This document shows positions 16,426-23,386 of a stretch of 26,791 nt of DNA, in pieces. The stretch covers positions 1-26,791 of the forward strand of contig CAKZZS010000047.1 of NCBI GenBank assembly GCA_937884975.1, given 5' to 3'. Made by a program: the position numbers and the translations under genes. The DNA comes from an uncultured Clostridia bacterium (lineage in GTDB: Bacteria; Bacillota; Clostridia; Oscillospirales; Acutalibacteraceae). The notes beneath the pieces were generated by a model. It worked only from the letters and a program-made list of their open reading frames with translations, did no database searches and was not told the DNA's origin. The stretch's first letter is position 1. Each line of letters opens with the position of its first letter.

Positions 16426-16791
16426 ATGCAAGAATCAGGCGAAATGTATTTAGAAACCATATATATTCTTTTGAAAAAAAGCGACAGCGTACGCTCAATT
16501 GACGTTGCGAATGAAATGGGCTTTTCAAAGCCGAGCGTTAGCAGAGGCTTGGGCATTCTTCGTGACGGAGGTTATGTAAACGTTGACGAAAACGGTTACC
16601 TGTCTCTTACGGACGCCGGAAATGAATATGCAGAGAAGATTTATAACCGTCATACCGTTTTGACAAAACTGCTTGTCAGCATCGGAGTTGACGAAAAAAC
16701 AGCGGCGGAGGACGCTTGCCGAATGGAGCATGTCATTTCCGACGAATCGGTAAACAAGATACAGATAGCTTTAAAAAAAGAAGCAGTATAG
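16426..16791 (+). CDS. DtxR-family metal-dependent transcriptional repressor
   Basis: 121-residue regulator with an N-terminal winged helix (recognition region about 24-51, SIDVANEMGFSKPSVSRGL) and a dimerisation/metal domain; it has no C-terminal SH3-like domain. Compared from memory with DtxR and MntR, Met7 in GEMYLETIY aligns with the iron-site Met10 of DtxR (Asp8 in MntR), and DACRMEHVISDE supplies Cys98, Glu101 and His102, matching DtxR Cys102, Glu105 and His106. His76 matches the ancillary His79, but the other ancillary ligands appear replaced (Thr80, Ala94). This favours Fe(II) sensing through the primary site alone. As last gene of the operon whose promoter carries DtxR-like palindromes, it probably represses its own synthesis when iron is ample. 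Confidence 0.9.
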   Translation: MQESGEMYLETIYILLKKSDSVRSIDVANEMGFSKPSVSRGLGILRDGGYVNVDENGYLSLTDAGNEYAEKIYNRHTVLTKLLVSIGVDEKTAAEDACRMEHVISDESVNKIQIALKKEAV

Positions 16792-16795
16792 AGAA

Positions 16796-16825
16796 TAAGG
16801 GCAGCGCTTAAAAGCACTGCCCTTA
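16796..16825 (+). terminator. Intrinsic terminator of the metal-linked operon
   Basis: Hairpin just after the DtxR-family stop: arms TAAGGGCAG(C)GCTT and AAGC(A)CTGCCCTTA with a single C/A mismatch and a minimal AA loop, followed by a T-rich stretch (TCTTCTTATC). Confidence 0.85.
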
Positions 16826-16867
16826 TCTTCTTATCAATTCCAAGGTCATAAATTTAATACTACCCTG

Positions 16868-16896
16868 TGTACATTTTGTACGTTGTGTGGTATAAT
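16868..16896 (+). promoter_or_regulatory. Putative extended -10 promoter with overlapping palindrome
   Basis: TGTACA (16868-16873, 4 of 6), 17-base spacer, TATAAT (16891-16896) with an upstream TG (16888-16889) giving an extended -10. A perfect inverted repeat GTACA-TTT-TGTAC (16869-16881) overlaps the -35 and may be an operator. It drives the AlkZ-related gene 38 bases downstream. Confidence 0.65.
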
Positions 16897-16934
16897 TTAA
16901 TAAATATTTTACATCAGGTTTTGGGTAATTGTAT

Positions 16935-17621
16935 ATGAGCGGTTTTGATTTTTACATAGAAACAAAAGAGGATATGATAAACGCTGTTGAAACATACGGC
17001 ATTGTTCCTCTGTTTCAAAATTCATTAAAAGGCTTTTCAATTGAAGAACATGTCGACCCGAACGCTTGGTATTCCGCCGCTGACGACGGTTGGAAGGTGT
17101 GGGAATGGAAAGGTCCTGTTATCCGTGAAAGCGGCTGCGCATACGGAAAATTTTTTGAAAAGAAAGCCTGTTTCATCAGTAAGGAATGGTACCTTGATTT
17201 TGCTAATTATCGCCGTGACGGTTATGATTTTGATACACTGTATGACTGTGGGTTAGCGTATCGGGGTGATAAAATTCTTTATGATTTAATAAGCAATAAC
17301 GCTCCGATTTTATCTAAAAGATTAAAGCAGATAGGTAATTACAGAAAAGACGGAGTCAAGGGCTTTGACACAATGATAAACCGTCTTCAAGCGAAGGGAT
17401 ATGTGCTTATCAGCGATTTTGTTTATATGCGTGATAAGTACGGAATGCAATACGGCTGGGGCGTTGCGGAGTATTCCACTCCCGAAGCGTTTATGGGCGA
17501 GGATTTCACTGACCTTGTTTATTCGTGCGAACCTGAAGAATCATATCAGAAGATATTTGAACATATTAAACAGCTTAATCCTAATGAAAGCGACGAAGCG
17601 ATTAAAAGATTCTTAAAATAA
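16935..17621 (+). CDS. AlkZ-related (winged-helix glycosylase-like) protein
   Basis: 228-residue soluble protein resembling what annotation pipelines call AlkZ-related protein: a variant of the YcaQ/AlkZ winged-helix DNA glycosylase fold. Supporting stretches are the VWEWKGPVIRESGCAYGKFFEKKACFIS block, the YRRDGYDFDTLYDCGLAYRGDKILYDLI block with a lysine/leucine helix pattern, and a C-terminal region of YGWGVAEYSTPEAF. The catalytic Q-x-Q/D motif of true AlkZ enzymes is not obvious, so glycosylase activity is doubtful. ATG 16935 is preferred to TTG 16929, though its Shine-Dalgarno is weak (GGG about 10 bases upstream). It has its own promoter after the operon terminator. Family assignment is from memory of short motifs and is moderate. 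Confidence 0.55.
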   Translation: MSGFDFYIETKEDMINAVETYGIVPLFQNSLKGFSIEEHVDPNAWYSAADDGWKVWEWKGPVIRESGCAYGKFFEKKACFISKEWYLDFANYRRDGYDFDTLYDCGLAYRGDKILYDLISNNAPILSKRLKQIGNYRKDGVKGFDTMINRLQAKGYVLISDFVYMRDKYGMQYGWGVAEYSTPEAFMGEDFTDLVYSCEPEESYQKIFEHIKQLNPNESDEAIKRFLK

Positions 17622-17697
17622 ATAACCATTTATAGGATGTTGACGAGTTAAATTGTTTCAACATTTTAAAAACAGTAAATCAGAAAGGCATTTTATT

Positions 17698-19269
17698 ATG
17701 AGATACTCACAGCAGTTAGGTCAATGGAATTTTTCAATTGACGAGCTTGGTTATAAAGCTAAAGTTACCGTTCCGCACACATGGAATGTTGACGAAAAGG
17801 TAATGAAGCACAGAGGAAAAGCTGTTTATGAAACAAGCGTGTTCATTGACGAAGATAAACAATGCAAAAAGGCATATCTTAAATTCAACGCTGTTTATCA
17901 TTCGGCAAAAGTTTATGTTAACGGTTCTTTTGTAGGCGAGCATAGCCGTTCGGGATATACTCCGTTTACCGTTGATATCACAAAAGCCGTTACTTTCGGA
18001 GCCGACAACACGATAAAGGTTGAGGTTGACAATACTCATAACGAGGAAATGCTTCCGTATAAAGACGCTTTTGACTGGGCTGATGACGGCGGTATAATTC
18101 GCAAGGTTGAATTGCAGTTTCTTGAGCCAGATGGAATAGAATATATGCACATTACCGAAAATATTGAGCATATTGACGGAGAATTTGCAAGCGGTACATT
18201 GAATATAAAAACAAATATCACCAAGCCCTGCAAGATTAAGATTTATGACTACTCAACGGGTGAGCTCGTTCTTGAAAGCGACAGCTTGACTGTTCCCTAT
18301 GAGAACCTGAAACTGTGGTCGTGCTACTCCCCTAATCTTTATATAGTTACGCTTGAAACAGACAATGATTTAATTGAACAGAGAATCGGTATTCGTAGAA
18401 TTGAGGTTAAAGGCGAAAAGGTTTATCTTAACGGAAAGGAAATCTACTTAAAGGGCTGTGAATGGATGCCCGGTTCACATCCCGATTTCGGTATGGCGGA
18501 ACCGCTTGAGCACAGTTTAAAATGCTTAAGGCAACTTAAAACTGCCGGCTGTGTATTCACCCGTTTTCACTGGCAACAGGACGAAGCACTTTTTGACTGG
18601 TGCGATGAGAACGGACTGCTCGTTCAGGAGGAAATACCGTACTGGGGCTATCCGAAGCAAGCTACTCCCCTGCAGTTAGATATAGCAAAGCAGCAGGCTG
18701 ACGAAATGATTTACTATCATTTTAATCACCCGTCAATTGTATGCTGGGGTGTCGGCAACGAACTCGGCGCAGAAACCGAGCCAACTATTCAGTATGTAAA
18801 GGACATAATCGGGTACATAAAGGCAAAAGACAGTCGTCTTGTAAATTATGTTTCAAATACATTGAGCCGTATTGAAAATACAGATAAAGATGATGCTACA
18901 CTTTACGGTGATATTGCTATGTGGAACGATTACCTCGGACTTTGGGAGCCAAGTGACGACATACCTAATCATATGAAACGCACCTGCAAAAAGGCGGACG
19001 GTATGCCGCTTCTCGTTTCGGAATTCGGTCTGTGCGAGCCGCACTTCAAGGGCGGAGACAAGGAGCGTGCGAGAATACTTAAGGAACGGCTTGAAATGTA
19101 TAAGATAATCCCAAACATCTGCGGCTATATGTGGTTTTCACTTAACGATTACCGAACGCATTGCGGAGAAGAATGCGAAGACAGACTCCGCCGCCGTGTT
19201 CACGGCTCAACCGATTTGTACGGCAACGAAAAGCCGTCTTACAGACTTCTTTGCGAATTGCAAAAATAG
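17698..19269 (+). CDS. Glycoside hydrolase family 2 enzyme
   Basis: 523-residue GH2 enzyme with the usual order: N-terminal jelly-roll sugar-binding domain (about 1-150), immunoglobulin-like sandwich (about 155-235) and TIM barrel (about 240-523). Glu355 in CWGVGNELGAE is the acid/base and Glu442 in LLVSEFGLCEPH the expected nucleophile; FTRFHWQQDEALFDWCDENGLLVQEE is the barrel strand 3-4 signature. There is no signal peptide, so it is cytosolic and would act on imported oligosaccharides. The carboxylate-binding Asn-x-Lys of beta-glucuronidases is not visible, so beta-galactosidase or a related activity is at least as likely; 523 residues is short for GH2. The start uses AAAGG 9 bases upstream; a TTG 45 bases earlier has no such site. 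Confidence 0.88.
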   Translation: MRYSQQLGQWNFSIDELGYKAKVTVPHTWNVDEKVMKHRGKAVYETSVFIDEDKQCKKAYLKFNAVYHSAKVYVNGSFVGEHSRSGYTPFTVDITKAVTFGADNTIKVEVDNTHNEEMLPYKDAFDWADDGGIIRKVELQFLEPDGIEYMHITENIEHIDGEFASGTLNIKTNITKPCKIKIYDYSTGELVLESDSLTVPYENLKLWSCYSPNLYIVTLETDNDLIEQRIGIRRIEVKGEKVYLNGKEIYLKGCEWMPGSHPDFGMAEPLEHSLKCLRQLKTAGCVFTRFHWQQDEALFDWCDENGLLVQEEIPYWGYPKQATPLQLDIAKQQADEMIYYHFNHPSIVCWGVGNELGAETEPTIQYVKDIIGYIKAKDSRLVNYVSNTLSRIENTDKDDATLYGDIAMWNDYLGLWEPSDDIPNHMKRTCKKADGMPLLVSEFGLCEPHFKGGDKERARILKERLEMYKIIPNICGYMWFSLNDYRTHCGEECEDRLRRRVHGSTDLYGNEKPSYRLLCELQK

Positions 19270-19281
19270 ATAAAACAGTAA

Positions 19282-19312
19282 CAGAGCGTGGAGTTTAATT
19301 CTCCACGCTCTG
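19282..19312. terminator. Bidirectional terminator between convergent genes
   Basis: Perfect 12-base stem CAGAGCGTGGAG / CTCCACGCTCTG with loop TTTAATT, between the plus-strand GH2 gene and the minus-strand nucleosidase-like gene. It shares its 10-base outer stem with the hairpin at 26664-26688. Confidence 0.8.
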
Positions 19313-19328
19313 CTTATATAATAAATTC

Positions 19329-20102
19329 TTACTCAAGCGGTAATTGGTTTTCGAGCAGATATTTCGTATATCCGCTGCTTGTATATGCCGCAAACTTTTG
19401 GTACTGATCGGATTTTTCGCTGTCCGCAAAATCACAGATGCTTTTAATAATAATAGCTGTAGGCTGAGGAGCCTTACAGTTCTGGCAGGTGAATGCAACG
19501 CTGTAGGATTCCATATCCAAGCCAACGGTGTGTGGGAACAACGACAACACCTGCTTTTCGACAACGGCACGGTTTGCAACGACAGAGCTGCCGCACGCAA
19601 GAGGTCCTATGTGAACGTGAAACTCGTTGTCTTCTCTGCCCATTGTGTCCTTTACGATATCAACAATTTCTTTGTCAATATATACCGAGCGAGGTCTCGG
19701 CAGGAAGCCTATATCTCCAAAGCGAATTTCGGTTTCATCGGGACCGACAAATTTGCCTGTTGAATAGTCCCAAATTACATCGGGAACTATAACATCACCG
19801 TAAATCTGCTTGGCTTCATCTCCCGTTCCTGCCGCAATTCCGCTCATAATAACATATCTCGGCTTGAACGTTTCAATAGCCTTCATTGTCAATACAGTAG
19901 CGGCAGTCATACCCATAACAGACTGTTGCGCCGTAATTATTCTTTGGCGTTTCCCGTCCTTTTCAAAAAAGGTTTCGTAATACACCTGACTGTCACCTTC
20001 AACGGATATTTTTTTCCAATCGTTGTAAAGGCTCTTTATGCTGTTTGTCTCTATTTCCACAGCAGTAATAATAAACGCTGTGCATTGATAATTATTTTCC
20101 AT
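19329..20102 (-). CDS. Nucleoside phosphorylase/MTAN-fold protein
   Basis: 257-residue protein of the PNP/UDP phosphorylase superfamily, which includes methylthioadenosine/S-adenosylhomocysteine nucleosidases. Core motifs are AQQSVMGMTAATV, VIMSGIAAGTG (84-94), the ribose-binding GLDMESY (194-200, Glu198) and the base-binding SICDFAD (221-227, Asp224). The C-terminal ICDFADSEKSDQYQKFAAYTSSGYTKYLL resembles nucleosidase domains attached to immune-type receptors more than housekeeping MTAN. The start is set at 20102, where AGGTGAGGGG lies just upstream; an in-frame ATG at 20123 precedes this site. It is 35 bases downstream of the YihY gene and may be the last gene of the signalling operon. Substrate (MTA, SAH, ATP or another nucleoside) is unknown. 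Confidence 0.8.
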   Translation of the reverse strand: MENNYQCTAFIITAVEIETNSIKSLYNDWKKISVEGDSQVYYETFFEKDGKRQRIITAQQSVMGMTAATVLTMKAIETFKPRYVIMSGIAAGTGDEAKQIYGDVIVPDVIWDYSTGKFVGPDETEIRFGDIGFLPRPRSVYIDKEIVDIVKDTMGREDNEFHVHIGPLACGSSVVANRAVVEKQVLSLFPHTVGLDMESYSVAFTCQNCKAPQPTAIIIKSICDFADSEKSDQYQKFAAYTSSGYTKYLLENQLPLE

Positions 20103-20137
20103 TATCCCCTCACCTGAAAGCATTAAAAATGTAACTG

Positions 20138-21022
20138 TTAGTTTTTCACATTGTGTTTTTTCTTCTTAAACAAATTCTTTATTTGCTCTTCATAGTGCTT
20201 ATTTATAACGCCGCCGATAAGAATTATCGAAATGCTGAAATAAATCCATATAAGAAATACCGCATTTACTGCGAGACTTCCGTAGAAGGACTTGTAGATG
20301 TTTCCCCTGTTGTTATAGATTGCAAAGAATATTGAGAAAACAGATGTGCCTATAGCAGCAAAAAGTGCGCCGGGTAGCTGATGAACGAGCTTTCTCTTCC
20401 CTGACGGAGCAAATTTGTAAACGAGAGCGAAAAACAAGGTTAATGAAATCAGACTTAATAGATTATGACCTCGCCTTGCCCACGCCTCGAACATCGCCTT
20501 AGTCGGAAATGCGGTTGAAATTATATCCTCTATGCTGTGCCCTCTTGCAAAGACGACAAGCAAACCACCGACTATCAGCAGAGTCGCAACGGTATAAACA
20601 AGAGCAAAACCAATCATTGAAAGATATTTTCTCTTTTCCTTTACATCATAGACCATATCAAGCGACTGAATAACGGCGAGCATTGCCTTTGACGATGCCC
20701 AGAGCAAGAATATGACCGAAACCGAGAAAATCGCTTTTCTTGCCGAATATGCCTCGCTTACAACCAATGCTACAAGCTCGTGCACGGCATCGGGAGTAAT
20801 ATTAACTATGGCATTCTGCAGTTCATTTTCGCTTATACCCGTAAACGGAAGCTGGGCGCAAAGCAAAATAAACAAAGGTATCATTGATATAAAGGCGTAG
20901 AACGAAATACTTGAAGCATTACGCCCTATCTTGCTTCTCCCGATTTCATCGGTAAAGGAAAAAATAAAATCGGCTATTTTGTTTTCCGCTCTGAATTTAT
21001 CTATACGTTGACCTATTTTCAT
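20138..21022 (-). CDS. YihY/virulence factor BrkB family membrane protein
   Basis: 294-residue integral membrane protein of the YihY/BrkB family (once misnamed RNase BN). Six helices are predicted near 38-58, 98-118, 136-158, 186-203, 216-237 and 250-271. Family elements include ISFYAFISMIPLFILL at the first helix, LLWASSKAMLAVIQSLDMVYDVKEKR in the middle and YGSLAVNAVFLIWIYFSISIILIGG near the end. The C-terminus is lysine-rich and cytosolic. Function is unsettled; envelope integrity or transport roles have been proposed. It follows the SpoIIE gene by 19 bases and GGGAG lies upstream of its ATG, so it belongs to the same transcript. Confidence 0.9.
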   Translation of the reverse strand: MKIGQRIDKFRAENKIADFIFSFTDEIGRSKIGRNASSISFYAFISMIPLFILLCAQLPFTGISENELQNAIVNITPDAVHELVALVVSEAYSARKAIFSVSVIFLLWASSKAMLAVIQSLDMVYDVKEKRKYLSMIGFALVYTVATLLIVGGLLVVFARGHSIEDIISTAFPTKAMFEAWARRGHNLLSLISLTLFFALVYKFAPSGKRKLVHQLPGALFAAIGTSVFSIFFAIYNNRGNIYKSFYGSLAVNAVFLIWIYFSISIILIGGVINKHYEEQIKNLFKKKKHNVKN

Positions 21023-21041
21023 AAAAAAGAAAAGCTCCCGT

Positions 21042-23066
21042 CTAAATCTTTTTCTTCATTGTAAGAATATTTTTTCCGTCTTTATGTTCGTATGAAACGG
21101 AGTCCATATTCTTTTTGGTAAGGAATATACCGAGTCCGCCGATTTCTCTGTCGTCAGCCGACAGAGTTACGTCAGGCTCTTTTCTTTCAAGCGGATTATA
21201 AGGTACGCCGCTGTCCTTGAAAACTATCGTAACCTCACCGTCGTTGTTTTCAATGGAAATCTCCGCCTTGCCGACACTGTCGCCGTAAGCATAGTTTGCG
21301 ATATTGACAAAGATTTCCTCAACGGCTAAATCAACCTTCATCTGAGCCTTGGGAGAACAGCCGTTTTCCTCTAAAAAGCCGTCGATAAATTCATTGACCG
21401 CTTGGAGTTTTTCAGTTGTCGCGTCTACAGTCAATGTTTTCAAGTCCTCTTCCTCCTTAAGTTCAAGGCACATCATTGTTAAATCGTCAAACTGCGGAGC
21501 ATCGCCGACAAAGGCATTGACCGATTCGTTAATTGAGTTAAGAATTCCCTTCGGATTTCCGTTTTTGTTTTTGTTTAAGGCCTCAAGCATACGCTCGATA
21601 GTGAACATATTGTTGTCTTTATCCGTAGCTTCTGGAACGCCGTCTGTATAAAGGAAAAGCTTGTCACCCTTATTTAACTGAATTTCAAAATCCTTATACT
21701 TAACGCCCTTCATAGCACCGACAACCAAGCCGTGCTTATTCTTGACTATTTCAAATTTTCCGTTCTTTCGGTAAACGGCAGGGTCGTCGTGACCTGCGTT
21801 TGCAGCAGTGAGCTTACCCGTTGATATTTCAAGAATACCAAGCCAAACGGTAACAAACATATCCGCCTGATTATGCTCACAGATATTGTCGTTTACAAAG
21901 GTAAGAATTTCGGCAGGTGTGCCTCCCATGTGCGTTCTGTCGCTGATAAGAATATTCGTAACCATCATAAACAGCGCCGCAGGGATACCCTTTCCCGATA
22001 CATCAGCCATAACAACTGCGATATGGTCCTCGTCAATAAGGAAGAAATTATAGAAATCTCCTCCGACCTCCTTTGCAGGAGTCATTGAAGCAAATATATC
22101 AAAATCCTTTCTTTCGGGAAAGGCAGGGAAAATGTTGGGAATCGAGTTTTCCTGAATAGTTTTCGCTATATCGAGCTCTGCGCCGATACGCTCTTTTTCA
22201 GCCGTGACGGAGGTTAAGTTGTCAATATAACCGATCATCTCGGATTCCATTTCATCTATGGCGTGGCCGAGCTTTGCTATTTCGTTAATACTGCTGACTG
22301 TGCCAAGCTCTTCACCCTTTTTATTCTCCTTTGCAAAGCGAGCTGTTTCGTCCGAAACTCGCTTTAAGGGCTTGACAAATTTCTTGCGGATATAGAAAGC
22401 AGTGGATAAGGAAACAAGCACCGAAAGAATTATCGTAGAAATAGCAATGTTTATAAGATAAGGACGTCTGCTCTCCTTAAGTTCGCTCATCGGTCTCTGG
22501 ATACACATTAAGCTGACAACCTCATCCCCGGAGTTTTTAATCGGTATCAGTGTTGTAATATGCGGAGGAGCGCCTTTCAGATTCGTCGTTCTGAAAACAG
22601 TACCGTACAAAGTGTTGCCCTTATATATCTCCTTATAGAGATTTATATATGTATCATTTGTGGCATCCTGCTGATATCCAATTTCCCAGGGGGTGTAAGG
22701 AGTATCCTCGCCTACCAGATTAAATACAGAGGTAAAACGTCCGTAATCCGTTGTATCAACCTTAATAACATAAACAAGTGAAACTTGCATACGCTTACAG
22801 AAGGTATCAAGATTGTCCTTTGTTTTCCTGTATTCTTCAGACTGTCCGCCGTCCAAAAGATAATCATCAATATGGTCGCCGTTTACAAGTGCAGCTGCCG
22901 TATAAGCCATATTTGCGGTTGTATCGCTGTATTCTCTTTCAAAGGCATTCGTAAAGCTGACATAACCTATAATACTCACAATCCAGCTGAACAAAAGCAA
23001 TAAAAATACAACGGCGCTTATAATGTTAAACGCTAAATTAGAACGTAATTTTTGTATTTTTTTCAT
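21042..23066 (-). CDS. Membrane sensor with HAMP, SpoIIE PP2C phosphatase and HATPase domains
   Basis: 674-residue signalling protein. Helix 1 (about 13-36), an outside sensor domain (about 37-200), helix 2 (about 204-226), a HAMP linker (about 227-285) and a coiled connector lead to a SpoIIE-type PP2C phosphatase (about 300-535). Metal-binding Asp residues are in GGDFYN (Asp337), DVSGKG (Asp355), YTDGVPEA (Asp475) and DDLT (Asp527/528). A C-terminal RsbW-like ATPase (about 545-674) has an N-box VEEIFVNIANYAY (Glu583, Asn588, Asn591), G1 DSG (Asp618) and G2 GGLGIFL. Phosphatase and kinase-type activities on STAS proteins are thus in one chain. It lies 2 bases after the STAS gene, with no strong Shine-Dalgarno, which implies translational coupling. 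Confidence 0.9.
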   Translation of the reverse strand: MKKIQKLRSNLAFNIISAVVFLLLLFSWIVSIIGYVSFTNAFEREYSDTTANMAYTAAALVNGDHIDDYLLDGGQSEEYRKTKDNLDTFCKRMQVSLVYVIKVDTTDYGRFTSVFNLVGEDTPYTPWEIGYQQDATNDTYINLYKEIYKGNTLYGTVFRTTNLKGAPPHITTLIPIKNSGDEVVSLMCIQRPMSELKESRRPYLINIAISTIILSVLVSLSTAFYIRKKFVKPLKRVSDETARFAKENKKGEELGTVSSINEIAKLGHAIDEMESEMIGYIDNLTSVTAEKERIGAELDIAKTIQENSIPNIFPAFPERKDFDIFASMTPAKEVGGDFYNFFLIDEDHIAVVMADVSGKGIPAALFMMVTNILISDRTHMGGTPAEILTFVNDNICEHNQADMFVTVWLGILEISTGKLTAANAGHDDPAVYRKNGKFEIVKNKHGLVVGAMKGVKYKDFEIQLNKGDKLFLYTDGVPEATDKDNNMFTIERMLEALNKNKNGNPKGILNSINESVNAFVGDAPQFDDLTMMCLELKEEEDLKTLTVDATTEKLQAVNEFIDGFLEENGCSPKAQMKVDLAVEEIFVNIANYAYGDSVGKAEISIENNDGEVTIVFKDSGVPYNPLERKEPDVTLSADDREIGGLGIFLTKKNMDSVSYEHKDGKNILTMKKKI

Positions 23067-23068
23067 AA

Positions 23069-23365
23069 TTACTCTATCGTAAGAATGTCGGAAAAGCCCG
23101 TCATCTCGAATATCTCCATAACCGTGCTCTGAACATTTTTAACCTTCATACTGCCCTGTGCATTCATTTTCTTCTGCGCTTTGAGAATAACGCGAAGTCC
23201 TGCGGATGAGGTGTAGCTCATATCCTTTAAATCGAGGATAAGCTCGGTTATTCCATCGGTGTTTTCTTCAATAAACTTTTCAAGCTCGGGTGCAGTTGCC
23301 GTGTCAACTCTGCCCGATATAAATACGGTAAGCGAATTGCCGTTTCTCTCATTTGTTATCTGCAT
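23069..23365 (-). CDS. STAS-domain anti-sigma factor antagonist
   Basis: 98-residue single STAS domain of the SpoIIAA/RsbV type. The N-terminus LTVFISGRVDTATAPELEKFI and the phospho-acceptor loop LDLKDMSYTSSAGLRVIL (about 45-61, Ser53/Ser54) are standard. In such systems the unphosphorylated STAS protein binds an ATPase partner, kinase activity phosphorylates it, and a PP2C phosphatase restores it. Here the likely kinase and phosphatase are both parts of the next gene product. AAGGAGG precedes the ATG. No sigma factor or separate anti-sigma factor is encoded in the window, so the final output partner is unknown. Confidence 0.92.
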   Translation of the reverse strand: MQITNERNGNSLTVFISGRVDTATAPELEKFIEENTDGITELILDLKDMSYTSSAGLRVILKAQKKMNAQGSMKVKNVQSTVMEIFEMTGFSDILTIE

Positions 23366-23386
23366 ATAACTTCCTCCTTATATGTC

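Noticed and set aside
2801..16791. Possible RiPP or NRPS biosynthetic cluster because of the many methyltransferases and exporters.
   Set aside because: No precursor peptide, radical SAM, cyclodehydratase, lanthionine synthetase, adenylation or carrier domain is present.
17249..17261. A GGGTTAGCGTAT stretch identical to 12 bases of operator 2.
   Set aside because: It is inside the AlkZ-related coding sequence, only half of the palindrome is present, and the codons (Gly-Leu-Ala-Tyr) fit the protein.
17637..17664. Inverted repeat ATGTTGA...TCAACAT upstream of the GH2 gene.
   Set aside because: The 14-base loop and weak stem do not make a convincing terminator, and no good promoter aligns with it as an operator; it may be chance.
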